Shown one piece after another: positions 32,042 through 42,282 of a stretch of 64,000 nt of DNA. The notes under the pieces were generated by a model. That model searched no databases, was not told the origin of the DNA, and saw only the letters and a list, made by a program, of their open reading frames with translations. The translations under genes and the position numbers were made by a program. The DNA comes from Proteobacteria bacterium bin106 (GTDB taxonomy: Bacteria > Bdellovibrionota_B > Oligoflexia > Oligoflexales > Bin106), in NCBI GenBank assembly GCA_002238945.1, contig MPNI01000004.1, forward strand, positions 1-64,000. The letters run 5' to 3'. Numbering within the stretch: position 1 is the stretch's first letter; every line of letters starts with the position of its first letter.

Positions 32042-33007
32042 CTAGGTGGTAGCTGTTAAGGCCATAAGTCCTATGTAAATGACATAGCCGGCAAGCATGA
32101 GACCTGCGCTGATTAAGCGAGCTTGGCGCTGCTTCCACCATTCAAAGCGCAGACCTACCCATAATAGGATAGCAAGAAGTAAAGCGAGTAATATATCTCG
32201 ATAAATCACTTCGGAAGTAAGGGTGTCTTTAAGTGGTGAGATGAGACCAGCAGATCCTATAACCAAAAGAGTGTTTAACATATTGGAACCCACAATGTTT
32301 CCTACCACTAAGCCCATTTGATGTTTCTTAACAGCAAGATATGAAGACATCAATTCCGGCAAAGAACTGCCTAAGGCGAGGATAGTGAGTCCCACAAAGG
32401 TTTCTTCAACATGTGCTGCTTGAGCTGCCTTCACAGCACTCCATGCCACCAATCGTGCACTACCGATAACCACAAGCATAGCTACTATGAGTTTGATGTA
32501 ATCTCTACGGGTGATAATATCTACAGACTTTGTGCTATCAAGAGAAGGTGTGGGTTGGGTGTTTGTGAGTTGTTTGAAGAGAAAAACTCCAAAAAAACCC
32601 ATAAGAAGTAAACTATCAAGACGCAGTAAAGATTGATTCCAAGCAGTTAGTCCAAGCAATAAAGCACTGGCAAGGACCAGTTGAAAGCTAGCAGGTGCGT
32701 GATGACGAGAGTCACAAAAAGCCCCTTTTGTCCAAAAGAGAGCAAAAGCAAAAACACAGATGATATTAGCTGTGTTAGATCCCACAACACTGCCCAAAGC
32801 TAACAGGGTGCTATCGCTGCTAGCAGCAGCGATAGCAATACCCAGCTCTGGAAGAGACGTACCAAACCCCACCACAAAGACGCCAATCACAAAAGGAGAG
32901 AACTTGTGGTAAGTAAAGATTTCTATAGCACTATCAAGAAATATCTCTGTGCTTTTAAGCAATATCCATAGCCCTAGCAAAAGAAATACTAAATAAAGGA
33001 TAATCAC
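32042..33007 (-). CDS. Ca2+/Na+ antiporter (YrbG/CaCA family)
   Basis: GTSLPELGIAIAAA...GSVVGSNTANI and LGSSLPELMSSYLAV...GNIVGSNMLNTLLVIG alpha repeats. Confidence 0.92.
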   Translation of the reverse strand: MIILYLVFLLLGLWILLKSTEIFLDSAIEIFTYHKFSPFVIGVFVVGFGTSLPELGIAIAAASSDSTLLALGSVVGSNTANIICVFAFALFWTKGAFCDSRHHAPASFQLVLASALLLGLTAWNQSLLRLDSLLLMGFFGVFLFKQLTNTQPTPSLDSTKSVDIITRRDYIKLIVAMLVVIGSARLVAWSAVKAAQAAHVEETFVGLTILALGSSLPELMSSYLAVKKHQMGLVVGNIVGSNMLNTLLVIGSAGLISPLKDTLTSEVIYRDILLALLLAILLWVGLRFEWWKQRQARLISAGLMLAGYVIYIGLMALTATT

Positions 33008-33120
33008 GAGTGTCTCTGTGTTAGTGTGAATGGGTGGGGTTTGTGATATATAAGCTGAGAGTTATCGTTTATTTGTGTCTGTTAAACGTGTCTGTTAAAC
33101 ATAAGGAGAAATGTGGTTAG

Positions 33121-33792
33121 ATGCTATCATTCAAACATACATTAAAAGGTAAGGGCTGTTGGTGGTTATATGGGATTTTTGTCTGGATATGGATGGCTTT
33201 GCCTGCATTTTCGATGGAGGCTCGTTTTGACACCAAAAATTTTGTGCAATATATAAACAGCCAAGATGGTGGGTTATCTTTAGGGGTTGATGTGGTCGTG
33301 TTACATACTCTAAAGGATGCAGATAAGCAGGATACAGCATGGTCTGTGTTGTTAGGTGGGCATGTGAGTTACCCCAAAAGTAATAACAAGGCCATCTATC
33401 CATGGGGGGGTTCTGTGGGAGCTCGTTATTTTGGCATACCTTTTGGCGAGAGGATAAAACCTTATTTTATAGGTTTTATGGGTTATAGCCAAGGCAATTT
33501 TCAGTGTATAGGTAAACCAGAGCGCTCAGAGGCCATCGAAGATAATAATAATGATCAAAAAGGGATCAAGATGACCTGTCATTACGGCTATGTAAATGTG
33601 GACGTGCGTGCCGGTGTGCACTTTGAATTAACTAAGACATTTTATGTGTTTCTTGAAGACAATTTGTTTGTTATCTATCCGTGGCGGGTAAATGAGCATC
33701 CTCAAGATGGTGTGACAACCCAAGTGGCTATTTTTAGTCGCGAAGGACCAGTTTTGTCTTCGCTGCGTCTTGGTTTAGGGGTGGTGTTTTGA
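33121..33792 (+). CDS. Predicted outer-membrane beta-barrel-like protein
   Basis: Signal sequence (ALPAFSMEA), alternating aromatic/Gly strands, terminal aromatic residue (LGVVF). Confidence 0.55.
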   Translation: MLSFKHTLKGKGCWWLYGIFVWIWMALPAFSMEARFDTKNFVQYINSQDGGLSLGVDVVVLHTLKDADKQDTAWSVLLGGHVSYPKSNNKAIYPWGGSVGARYFGIPFGERIKPYFIGFMGYSQGNFQCIGKPERSEAIEDNNNDQKGIKMTCHYGYVNVDVRAGVHFELTKTFYVFLEDNLFVIYPWRVNEHPQDGVTTQVAIFSREGPVLSSLRLGLGVVF

Positions 33793-34538
33793 TGAAGAGC
33801 TCTGTGGTATGTCTTGGTTGTATGGTGTGTGTTTGGCTGCTGTGTGTTGCCGAAGTAGCCTACAGCACAGAGATCAGTGCTGCTGGTCATAATAATCTAG
33901 TGGTTAACGAAAATTCGAGTTCTATTGCTGTAGGCTTTAGTCTCGATATCCGTGTTGTGGAGCCCCTGCAAGATGAAGAACAGCAGGATGAAGAAGGGAA
34001 AAAACCAACAGAGAACACAACAGGGCTAAGCAAGGATAGTGCTAGCTCAGAAACTAGCTCAGAAACCAGCTCAGAGCCGTCGTTTGTTAAAGGTATGCTG
34101 CAGCGTGCCTTTAAGGGAAGTGAGGATGTGTGGTCAGGGGTTTTGGGTTTTTCTTTCAATAATGAATCGCTTGGGCCGAGAAATTTTTATGTGTATGCAG
34201 GATTGCGTTACATGTTTGCTCCCTTCACTAAGAGCATCCGTGCTTATGGGTTATCCACACTGGGTTATGCGCAAAGGAAAGAGCTATGCCAGCGGCAGGA
34301 TGGCAAGCAGGGCGGAGAGTCATGTGTAAATAGCTTTGTACCATGGAATATTTATGCAGGTGTTCATGTGTCTGTAACACCTCGATTTTTTCTATACCTA
34401 GAAAACAAAGTTGTGCAGATTATTCCTTATTTTCGCTTACGCTACGATGATGGTAGTAGTCGTGTGGTGAGTAATGCATCTGTGACGGGTTTTCATTTTG
34501 CTAGTAGTCTCGCTTTAGGCTTTGGTGTCAAGATCTAA
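33789..34538 (+). CDS. Predicted OMP-like protein, paralog 1
   Basis: Signal peptide ending AEVAYSTE; C-terminal LALGFGVKI. Confidence 0.55.
   Translation: MMKSSVVCLGCMVCVWLLCVAEVAYSTEISAAGHNNLVVNENSSSIAVGFSLDIRVVEPLQDEEQQDEEGKKPTENTTGLSKDSASSETSSETSSEPSFVKGMLQRAFKGSEDVWSGVLGFSFNNESLGPRNFYVYAGLRYMFAPFTKSIRAYGLSTLGYAQRKELCQRQDGKQGGESCVNSFVPWNIYAGVHVSVTPRFFLYLENKVVQIIPYFRLRYDDGSSRVVSNASVTGFHFASSLALGFGVKI
34044..34079. repeat. 12-bp tandem repeat (agctcagaaact) x3 in OMP-like gene
   Basis: Encodes SSETSSETSSEP. Confidence 0.85.
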
Positions 34539-34788
34539 GCTATGTGTAGCATGTAAGCAAGCCATCGCTGGTTGTTTTTTTCCTAAATTCTAAAGCATGC
34601 GTGTTTCTTTTCGAGCTTTTTCAAAACTGTCATGTCTTGTTGGATCAAATGGGTGGCTTTGCCTGCATTTGTGATGAAGGTTCTTCTTGGCTCCCAAAGT
34701 TTTGTGCAATATATAAACAGTCACAATACTCGGCTATGAGAGGTTGATATGCCTTTGATCTGTCATTATCGCAGTTAGGGGTCGTGTT
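34539..34788. repeat. Decayed duplication scar between OMP-like paralogs
   Basis: Left part matches 35485-35620 (downstream gene 3' end); right part (gtggctttgcctgcatttgtgatgaaggttcttcttggctccc...ttttgtgcaatatataaacag) matches 33195-33265. Confidence 0.7.
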
Positions 34789-35484
34789 TTGATGAAGAGC
34801 TCTGTGGTATGTCTTGGTTGTATGGTGTGTGTTTGGCTGCTATGTGGTGTTGAAGTAGCTTACAGCACAGAGATCAGTGCTGCTGGTCTTCAGAAGCTAG
34901 CGGTTAACGAAGAGTCGCGTTTCATTGCTGCAGGTTTTGGTGTTGATATCCGTGTTGTGGAGCCCTTGCAAGATGAAGAAAGGCAGGATAAAGAACAGCA
35001 GGATGAAAAAGGAAAAAACCCAACAGAGAACACAACAGGGCTAAGCAAGGATAGTGCTAGCTCAGAAACTCGTTTAGAAACTAGCTCAGAGCGGTCATTT
35101 GCTAAGAGCATGCTGCAGGATGTTTTTAAGGGAAGTGGGGATGTGTGGTCAGGGGTTTTGGGTTTTTCTTTGGAAAATGTATCACTTGGCCTGCGAGATT
35201 TTTCGGTGTATGCAGGATTGCGTTACATGCTTGATCCTTTCATAAGGATCATCCGTGCTTATGGATTATCCACACTGGGTTACGCAAAAAGTAGTGGGTT
35301 ATGCCAGCGTCAGGATAGCAAGCAGAGGGAAGAGTCATGTGTAAGAAGCATTATGGTATGGGATATTTATGTGGGTGTTCATGTGTCTGTAACACCTCGA
35401 TTTTTTCTATATCTAGAAAGCAAAGTTATGCGCATTGTTCCTTTTGTTAATCGTTTCGCTTTGGGCTTTGGTGTCAAGATCTAA
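34789..35484 (+). CDS. Predicted OMP-like protein, paralog 2
   Basis: MMKSSVVCLGCMVCVWLLC...VEVAYSTEISAAG near-identical to 33789 gene. Confidence 0.55.
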   Translation: MMKSSVVCLGCMVCVWLLCGVEVAYSTEISAAGLQKLAVNEESRFIAAGFGVDIRVVEPLQDEERQDKEQQDEKGKNPTENTTGLSKDSASSETRLETSSERSFAKSMLQDVFKGSGDVWSGVLGFSLENVSLGLRDFSVYAGLRYMLDPFIRIIRAYGLSTLGYAKSSGLCQRQDSKQREESCVRSIMVWDIYVGVHVSVTPRFFLYLESKVMRIVPFVNRFALGFGVKI

Positions 35485-35538
35485 GCTATGTGTAGCATGT
35501 AAGCAAGCCATCGCTGGTTGTTTTTTTCCCAAAGCAGT

Positions 35539-36030
35539 TTATGCGCGTTTCTTCTTGTTTGTTGCTGGTTGTTTTTGTGATGTTTCGGACTTTTTCAAAG
35601 CGGTTACGCCTTGTTGGATCAGTGTGTGAATGTCTGATATTTCAAGAGGTTTTTGTTGCCAAGCAGCGGTGTCGTTGAGAATGGATTTGCGTGAGGTTTC
35701 AGGTAGTGGTGCTTCACTCATCATCAACACAGCGATATGGGGATATAACTCCTGGATTTGTCTGAGTAGCCACATACCATTGTGTCCGGGCATTTCATAG
35801 TCTGTTAAGACCATATCGATGTTATGAAGGCTGAGGTGCTTTAAGGCTCCTGTGGCATCGGATGCCACATAGATAGCTGCAAAGTATTGGCTGAGGTGGA
35901 TTTTGAAGAATTTGACCAAAGAGGTATCATCGTCAACCACAAGCAAAGATAGATTTTTGCATCCTTTGTACTTTGATGGATATCGGAATTCTTTCTTAGG
36001 TTTGTTTTTATCTTGGGAGTGGTAATACAT
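35539..36030 (-). CDS. Response regulator receiver-domain protein
   Basis: LLVVDDDTSLVKFFKIHL...DMVLTDYEMPGHNGMWLLRQIQ...VLMMSEA...QKPLE. Confidence 0.85.
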   Translation of the reverse strand: MYYHSQDKNKPKKEFRYPSKYKGCKNLSLLVVDDDTSLVKFFKIHLSQYFAAIYVASDATGALKHLSLHNIDMVLTDYEMPGHNGMWLLRQIQELYPHIAVLMMSEAPLPETSRKSILNDTAAWQQKPLEISDIHTLIQQGVTALKKSETSQKQPATNKKKRA

Positions 36031-36349
36031 GGTTTGTGGTTCTCTTTATGGTTATGTAGGGAGAGGTCCGTTGAGTACATGAACAGAAACATTCCATCCA
36101 GTTTAAGGAACACTCTTCATATAAAACGGTACTTTTCGCCTGTAACTTTAGGGGTTTATCTGTGGCGTTATCGAAGCAGCTCTCATGAGCTGCTTTTTTG
36201 CTGTATATTAAAGAGATCTCTTTAATACTTGAAGAGAGGCTAGCTAGGGCTAGAAACCAGCTTAAAAAGCGTTTATAATAGTCTGAGTTCTCGTGATGAA
36301 CATGGATCATTACATTAAGACGAGTTTGGAAGACTCATCGATCGATAGT

Positions 36350-36404
36350 TTATGGATAGCTTATAGATAGCTTATAGATAGCTTATAGATAGCTTATAGA
36401 TAGA
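36350..36404. repeat. 11-bp tandem repeat (ttatagatagc), about 5 copies upstream of fur
   Basis: ttatggatagc then ttatagatagc x3 plus diverged last copy. Confidence 0.92.
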
Positions 36405-36449
36405 TAGCTTTAGAGGTTACTTCACATATCATAATGAGAACCATATACC

Positions 36450-36923
36450 ATGGATCCTAATCAGAACGCTCATGAGTGGGTTTGGCAAAAACTGGGTACA
36501 TATCTGAGCGATCATGATTGTAAAGATACGCAACCACGTCGGACCATCATCGAATACTTCCTCAATCATCCTGATCAACAGCATGTGAGTGCTGAGCAAG
36601 TTCATCAGTCACTCAAAGATCAAGGACATAAGCTAGGGCTTGCCACAGTGTATCGTTCTTTGAACCTGCTTGTGGATGCAGATATTCTTGAACAACATCA
36701 TTTTCAAAATGACAAAGCGGTTTATGAGCTCAAGTATCCTGAGGGCCATCATGATCATCTTGTATGTCTTGATTGTGGAGACATCAAAGAATTTGAAGAT
36801 GAATACATTGAAGAGCGTCAACAGGAGATAGCGATGAAACTCGGCTTTGATCTTGCTTCTCATCGTCTTGAACTTTTTGGTCATTGCAAACAAAAAAGCT
36901 GCCCATCAAAAACCTCTTCTTAA
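36450..36923 (+). CDS. fur: Ferric uptake regulator family protein
   Basis: TQPRRTIIEYFLNHPDQQHVSAEQVHQSL, LGLATVYRSLNLLVDADIL, HHDHLVCLDCGDIKEFED. Confidence 0.92.
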   Translation: MDPNQNAHEWVWQKLGTYLSDHDCKDTQPRRTIIEYFLNHPDQQHVSAEQVHQSLKDQGHKLGLATVYRSLNLLVDADILEQHHFQNDKAVYELKYPEGHHDHLVCLDCGDIKEFEDEYIEERQQEIAMKLGFDLASHRLELFGHCKQKSCPSKTSS

Positions 36924-37011
36924 AACCGATTCTTACGACCTATGGCTGTTGTATCATCTGTGTGTTATATCCCCTCTCTTTAATCTGTGTCATTGATTAT
37001 GAAAGTTTGTC

Positions 37012-39114
37012 ATGATGTCCATTGTTTTATCTCGTTCCGTCTCTTGTATGGTTGTGGGGTTGTGTCTTTTTTACTCTCATAGCGCTTATGCTTTAAAGTG
37101 TGGTGATCTTACTAAGATTACCAAAGCATTTAACAAAAACCATATTTATGAAAAGCGTTATGATGACAAAATTTCTCAAAGAACGTTTGAGATGTTTTTG
37201 CAGAGACTGGACCCTCTTAAGATGTACTTTCTTGCCTCAGATATAGAGAACTTTAAAAATAATCAGTACGACACTCTTCTTGATGATCAGAGCAGAGAAA
37301 AAAAATGTGACATTATCGATGCCATCATTGAAGTCTATAAGGCGCGTAAGACATCTCATCTAAGAGAGATGAGACGTTTTATCGATCAGAAGCATGATTT
37401 TTCTGTGGATGAAGAACTCCTTTCTAATGCCAGGCACTATGATTATGCATCTAGTCTAAACACGCTACGACAGAGGCGTCGTAAACGTATCAAATTTGCT
37501 CATATGGGTTATTTAGATAACTATGATGACAAAGACATTCGCTTAAAGCTTAAAACGCGATATGACATCAAAGAAAAACGATTTCTCAAAGAAACCCGTA
37601 CAAAGCTTTATGGGCTATATCTGAATGCTTTTGCCAATAGTTTGGATAATAACTCTCGTTACAGCAGTCCTTTGAAGAAAAAAGAATTTGACAGTATGAT
37701 GCGACGTTCTTTGCATGGTATTGGTGTTCAGATTACGGAAGAAGAAGGTATTACTAAAATAGTTGCTGTGATTGCTGGAGGTCCTGCTAGCAAACAAGGT
37801 GAATTGAGAAGTGAGGATAAAGTTTTGGGTGTGGCTCAAAACACAAAAGATTTTGTGGATGTTGTGGGTATGGAATTAAATGAAGTGGTGAATTTGATTC
37901 GAGGTGAGCGAGGAACAACGGTGAGGCTTCTTATCTTAAGAAAAGAAGCCAGTGGTACAAGAAAACTACAGGTAAAAATCGTACGCGATAAGATTGAGCA
38001 AAAAGATCAACTAGCTAAAGGCCATATCTATCACCTCAATGATCTTAAAAGAGGGCAAGATCTGAGTATTGGGGTTATAGATATTCCTGGGTTTTATCGA
38101 GATTTTAGTGGTCATCAGGACGGGGTAGAAGGTGCTCGTTCTGTGAGTCGAGATGTGGGTGTGGAATTGGTGAAGTTGATGCAACAAGGTATTGATGCAT
38201 TGATCTTGGATCTACGTGATAACTCTGGAGGATCGTTGGATGAGTCGGTGTTACTACCGGAATATTTTATGCCCAGTGCAACGATCCTGCAAAGAAAATC
38301 GGAAAAAGATAAAAAAGCGGTCATGATGGATACAGATAACGATCAGATTCTCTATGATGGAACCCTAGTTGTCTTGACAAATATTCATTCTGCCAGTGCC
38401 AGTGAAATTGTTGCTGGAGCTATAAAAGATCATGATCGAGGTATTATTGTGGGTGATAAGCGTACCTTTGGTAAAGGTACAGTGCAAAATATTATCAATC
38501 TTGAAAGGCATATGGGCAGTGCTACGGTCACCACCCAAAAATATTACACGCCTAATGGCCATTCCACTCAATTGAAAGGAGTGGCCTCAGACGTTGTTCT
38601 TCATTCTCATTGGGATGTTTCTGATCCCGAAGATTATCACGGAGAATACCCTGTGCCATGGGAGCAAGTACCTTCAGCAAAACTGCTTAATTTAGGCCAA
38701 AGAGATGCTGGTGTTATCGCTTCTGTGAATGCTCTTAGCAAAGAGCGGAGGTTATTAGATGGTTATTTTATTAATCTCGAACGGACGATGCTTAGGCTTG
38801 CTGAGCTTCGCAAGAGGCGTGGTAATCCTGTGTCTTTACGTCATGAGCAACCTCTTGTGGCTGGAGAACAAGAAAAAGATACTTCGTCAGCTAGCAAAAA
38901 AGAGGAACATATCCGATTAGAAAACAAGGCAGCTTCATTGGATATAGATTATATTTTAAAAGAAGCACTGAGTGTCACAGCAGATTATCATTATCTTCTT
39001 CACAACCAATCACCTGGTACTTACCAACCTATTAATCATGCTGTTGATGAAGACTCAGAAAGATTTATCAGTGGCTGTCTATTTCCTCTGGCAAGCTCGT
39101 TTCTTGGCTGTTAG
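37012..39114 (+). CDS. prc: Tail-specific (carboxy-terminal processing) protease
   Basis: PDZ region (GIGVQITEEEGITKIVAVIAGGPASKQGEL), DLRDNSGGSLDESVLL, HSASASEIVAGAI, GKRTFGKGTVQ-like (GDKRTFGKGTVQNII). Confidence 0.93.
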   Translation: MMSIVLSRSVSCMVVGLCLFYSHSAYALKCGDLTKITKAFNKNHIYEKRYDDKISQRTFEMFLQRLDPLKMYFLASDIENFKNNQYDTLLDDQSREKKCDIIDAIIEVYKARKTSHLREMRRFIDQKHDFSVDEELLSNARHYDYASSLNTLRQRRRKRIKFAHMGYLDNYDDKDIRLKLKTRYDIKEKRFLKETRTKLYGLYLNAFANSLDNNSRYSSPLKKKEFDSMMRRSLHGIGVQITEEEGITKIVAVIAGGPASKQGELRSEDKVLGVAQNTKDFVDVVGMELNEVVNLIRGERGTTVRLLILRKEASGTRKLQVKIVRDKIEQKDQLAKGHIYHLNDLKRGQDLSIGVIDIPGFYRDFSGHQDGVEGARSVSRDVGVELVKLMQQGIDALILDLRDNSGGSLDESVLLPEYFMPSATILQRKSEKDKKAVMMDTDNDQILYDGTLVVLTNIHSASASEIVAGAIKDHDRGIIVGDKRTFGKGTVQNIINLERHMGSATVTTQKYYTPNGHSTQLKGVASDVVLHSHWDVSDPEDYHGEYPVPWEQVPSAKLLNLGQRDAGVIASVNALSKERRLLDGYFINLERTMLRLAELRKRRGNPVSLRHEQPLVAGEQEKDTSSASKKEEHIRLENKAASLDIDYILKEALSVTADYHYLLHNQSPGTYQPINHAVDEDSERFISGCLFPLASSFLGC

Positions 39115-39335
39115 TTTTTAGCATAAAAGACTCACACCGGAGTTCCCCACAAAATGTGCACAGCTTCGCGTAAGTAGCACAGTAGCACTTAAGAGCTGTA
39201 TGCTTTAGTGCCAGTGTATCATGATGAGGATAAAGGAGATGTATAGAGATATATAGATAAGATATACAAAAAACACTCTATAGCGTATGCCAAGATAGAG
39301 ATGTTTTTAATATCTGCTATTTTAAGGGAGCTTGT

Positions 39336-40001
39336 TTGAAAGAGTTCTTTTATGTTTTAGGTTTTGCTGCAAAGAGTGTCTATTCTCGGGGGGATGTTTG
39401 GTTATCTCCACTATGTTTGGCAACCGTTGTGTTGTTGTTGTTTTCTTTTGGTTTAGGTTATCAAGAAGAAGGTCAGAAAATCTCATTGCTGATGGCTCAA
39501 AGCTTTGTGGTGAGTTTACTGAGCATTTCGTGGTTTCTAAGCAAAGTATTTGCAAGTTTAGTGCGTGATCATGCTTTTGAGCATCTAAGAGTCATGCCTG
39601 TAAGTGCTGAAAAACTCTATGGGAGTTATTTAGTGCTGACGTTGTGTTTTAGTTTTGTGGCAGCTATCTTTACGGTGTTTGTGGCAAGTGCTTTTTTAGA
39701 AATAAGGCTTTCTCGTCATATTCTTACCACCATGGCTATAGCTTTATCTCTTTATTCTCTAAGCACAGCTTCTTTGGGGGTTTTATGTGCAGGGCTGACA
39801 GCTAAGGCCAAAGAACATCATATCTTGTTTCCTTTGATCTATTTTCCTTTGAATATTCCACCAGCTATCACAGCTCATTTGTACTCTCATCATGCCATGA
39901 CTCACAATAATGTTTCAGGGGGATGGTTGTGGTTATTGTTGGTTGAAGGTGTTGTATTTACAGGATTATGTGGTTTTTTATTTAGAGAAATCAGTGATTG
40001 A
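39336..40001 (+). CDS. ccmB: Heme exporter protein CcmB
   Basis: FYVLGFAAKSVYSRGDVWLSPLCLA...FASLVRDHAFEHLRVMPVS...ILFPLIYFPLNIPPAI, six TM; TTG start. Confidence 0.8.
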   Translation: MKEFFYVLGFAAKSVYSRGDVWLSPLCLATVVLLLFSFGLGYQEEGQKISLLMAQSFVVSLLSISWFLSKVFASLVRDHAFEHLRVMPVSAEKLYGSYLVLTLCFSFVAAIFTVFVASAFLEIRLSRHILTTMAIALSLYSLSTASLGVLCAGLTAKAKEHHILFPLIYFPLNIPPAITAHLYSHHAMTHNNVSGGWLWLLLVEGVVFTGLCGFLFREISD

Positions 40002-40319
40002 CTGTGGGAATGTGTTGGGGTGATGCTTTAAAAAACATGTAAGTCTCAGGCTATATATATCCGCTAGTCGTACAACTCATGATCTGAAACACGATCTATC
40101 ATGAATACAATTCTTTTCAAAGAGACCTCTTTATTAAAATATGTTTCAAGTCGCAATGAGTTTCTTCTTTTGCTGCATGTCTCATAAGCATGCATTAGCA
40201 CAGCATACTTAAGTATTTCGTTTAGGTTTATTGTATTCCTTCTTTTTGTCAGGAGCTTTGAGAAATGTAACGTTTTATAAATTATAAAAAGGAACCTGGT
40301 AAGAAAGAGCGTAGTGAAT

Positions 40320-40975
40320 GTCGAAGTACAAAAACGGTTGGAAGTAGGGCTGATGCCTTATCTGGATCTTTATGCGGCTGCATTGCTACGAGATCAGATA
40401 GCAATAGGTGAGTTTTATGTGCCCTTTGTGTGTATACGGTTTTAATATGTCAGAAGCTGGTTAGGTATAGGTATAAGGATAAGCCAAAACAGTATCTTCG
40501 CTTTATCTACGGTGATGAATGAGTAGAAAGGACACACAAAATCAGGGGTACGATTCAACATGTATGTCTTGAGGCTAATAAGTTTAACAATGACACCGAC
40601 GGTGTGAATAGAGATGGTTGCCTTTTTGAAGCTTTTAAGTATATTGCTAAGCGGTGGTCGGCATTAACCGAAGACATGCTCGTAGAGATGATATTAACAG
40701 GAGGAAGTATGGCAGAAAGAAATGCTCTGTCAGAAGCGGCTTTTCAGTTGCGTCCACTCATTATCACAGATGATGATAAATGGCTGGATATGGAGAGAGA
40801 AAAGGAGCGAGAGGAATTATATTTAGATAAAGTTGAGCGGGAGGATAGGCGAGAAGAAAGAGCAGCCGTGGCTAGAGACATGCTTTCCAAGGGGTTTCAT
40901 GTAAACGTCATTTCGATTTCGACAGGACTCACATCACACGCGGTTACGGTACTTGCTTATGGCACTGCTCAGTGA
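40320..40975 (+). pseudogene. Rpn-like PD-(D/E)XK family putative transposase/nuclease remnant
   Basis: VNVEVQKRLEVGLMPYLDLYAAALLRDQIAIGEFY in one frame, then stops/frameshift, then 123-aa ORF ending VARDMLSKGFHVNVISISTGLTSHAVTVL. Confidence 0.6.
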
Positions 40976-41316
40976 CATGAGCAATAGTCTCTGTGACTTT
41001 AAGGACACACTTTTCCATCAGTTCTCTAGCAAGAGGTGTTGATGTCAGAGCTTTGTATATTCTGATATTTTTAGGCTGTTGATGGAAATACGGGTATGAA
41101 AGTTTTTATCATCGCCGATGAGAGTTATTCAGAGCCAATGGCCGTCACCGCGCCTTTGATACGATTCCAGGAAAACAGCTAGCTCTCCTTATTTAAACAG
41201 CATCTTAGGCATGCTTTTTCTTAGCTAGATCCAGTGCTCAATTGACGAAACCTCGGGCATAAAATATTCAAAGAGATCTTACAAAATATAACTATTTTGA
41301 CTCAAAAATAATCGAC

Positions 41317-41380
41317 TTGTAGTGTGTATTTTTAAGTATAATTCGCAAAAAAAGCCTATTATTTTAATATGTTACGCTTT
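41317..41380. repeat. Dispersed diverged repeat, copy 2 (possible IS/MITE end)
   Basis: ttgtagtgtgtatttttaag...caaaaaaagcctattattttaatatgttacg. Confidence 0.45.
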
Positions 41381-41531
41381 GTGTCATCTCTTCACTGGAG
41401 CGAAGACAGGAAAGGCTTATTCTTTGCTTTAAAGAGGCATATTGTCGGTATGTGCCATTGAATCTTGGTTATAAAAAAGGCATGATCACAGCTAAGATGG
41501 GCTTTGGTGAGGTTATGCTAGGAAACGTTCC

Positions 41532-42251
41532 ATGAGCTTAAAAACAGCTTTGCAGGTATCGTTGCGGCAGCGCTATGTTGACTATATACTTCGTTATGGT
41601 TGGTTGACGGTGGTGGTGCTTGCTGGGGTGTGGTATTATGCCATCTCAGAAGCACCCTCTGAGAAGCATCAAGGAGATGTTTACCGGATCATTTATGTGC
41701 ATGTTCCCAGTGCCTTTTGTGCGTTTTTTGCTGCTTTTTTACTACTTGTGCAAAGTATCAAGGGACTGGTTAACACCCATCATTCTACTCATGTGTTATG
41801 GGGAAAGGCTTTAGCTGAAATAGGACTATTATGTACTTTTCTGACTTTGATAACGGGATCTTTATGGGGACGTCCTACTTGGGGGGTGTGGTGGACATGG
41901 GATGCAAGACTCACCACAACCCTGATTCTTGGTTTGCTCTATGTGGCTTATTTGCTGTTATGGAATGCCATGTCATCTCCAGCTGAGAAAAGTAAGGCAT
42001 GTGGTGTATTGGGTATCTTGATTGCCTTAGATGTGCCTATCATCTATAAAAGTGTGACCTGGTGGCGTACCTTACATCAGCCTCCCAGTTTATTTACCGA
42101 CCAAAATGTGATGGCTCCACAAATCAAAACTCTTCTCTTTGTTTGTATATTCTCGTTACTTGCTGTGATGATATTTTTTTCTTTTAGACGCTTTTATAAT
42201 CTTAAATTAGAAATGCAACTCAAAGCCCAAGCCATCAGTGAGTTTTCTTAG
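41532..42251 (+). CDS. ccmC: Heme exporter protein CcmC
   Basis: RIIYVHVPSAFCAFFAAF, GSLWGRPTWGVWWTWDARLTTTLIL, VTWWRTLHQP. Confidence 0.95.
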   Translation: MSLKTALQVSLRQRYVDYILRYGWLTVVVLAGVWYYAISEAPSEKHQGDVYRIIYVHVPSAFCAFFAAFLLLVQSIKGLVNTHHSTHVLWGKALAEIGLLCTFLTLITGSLWGRPTWGVWWTWDARLTTTLILGLLYVAYLLLWNAMSSPAEKSKACGVLGILIALDVPIIYKSVTWWRTLHQPPSLFTDQNVMAPQIKTLLFVCIFSLLAVMIFFSFRRFYNLKLEMQLKAQAISEFS

Positions 42252-42282
42252 CTAGTCACCTTACTTTATATAAATCTCTGCC

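Noticed and set aside
36425-36450. Fur box upstream of fur
   Set aside because: Only partial resemblance (tcataatgagaac) to the 19-bp consensus; mentioned as context but not supported as a feature.
41100-41190. Fragment reading MKVFIIADESYSEPMAVTAPLIRFQENS
   Set aside because: Too short and isolated to assign; possibly further mobile-element debris.
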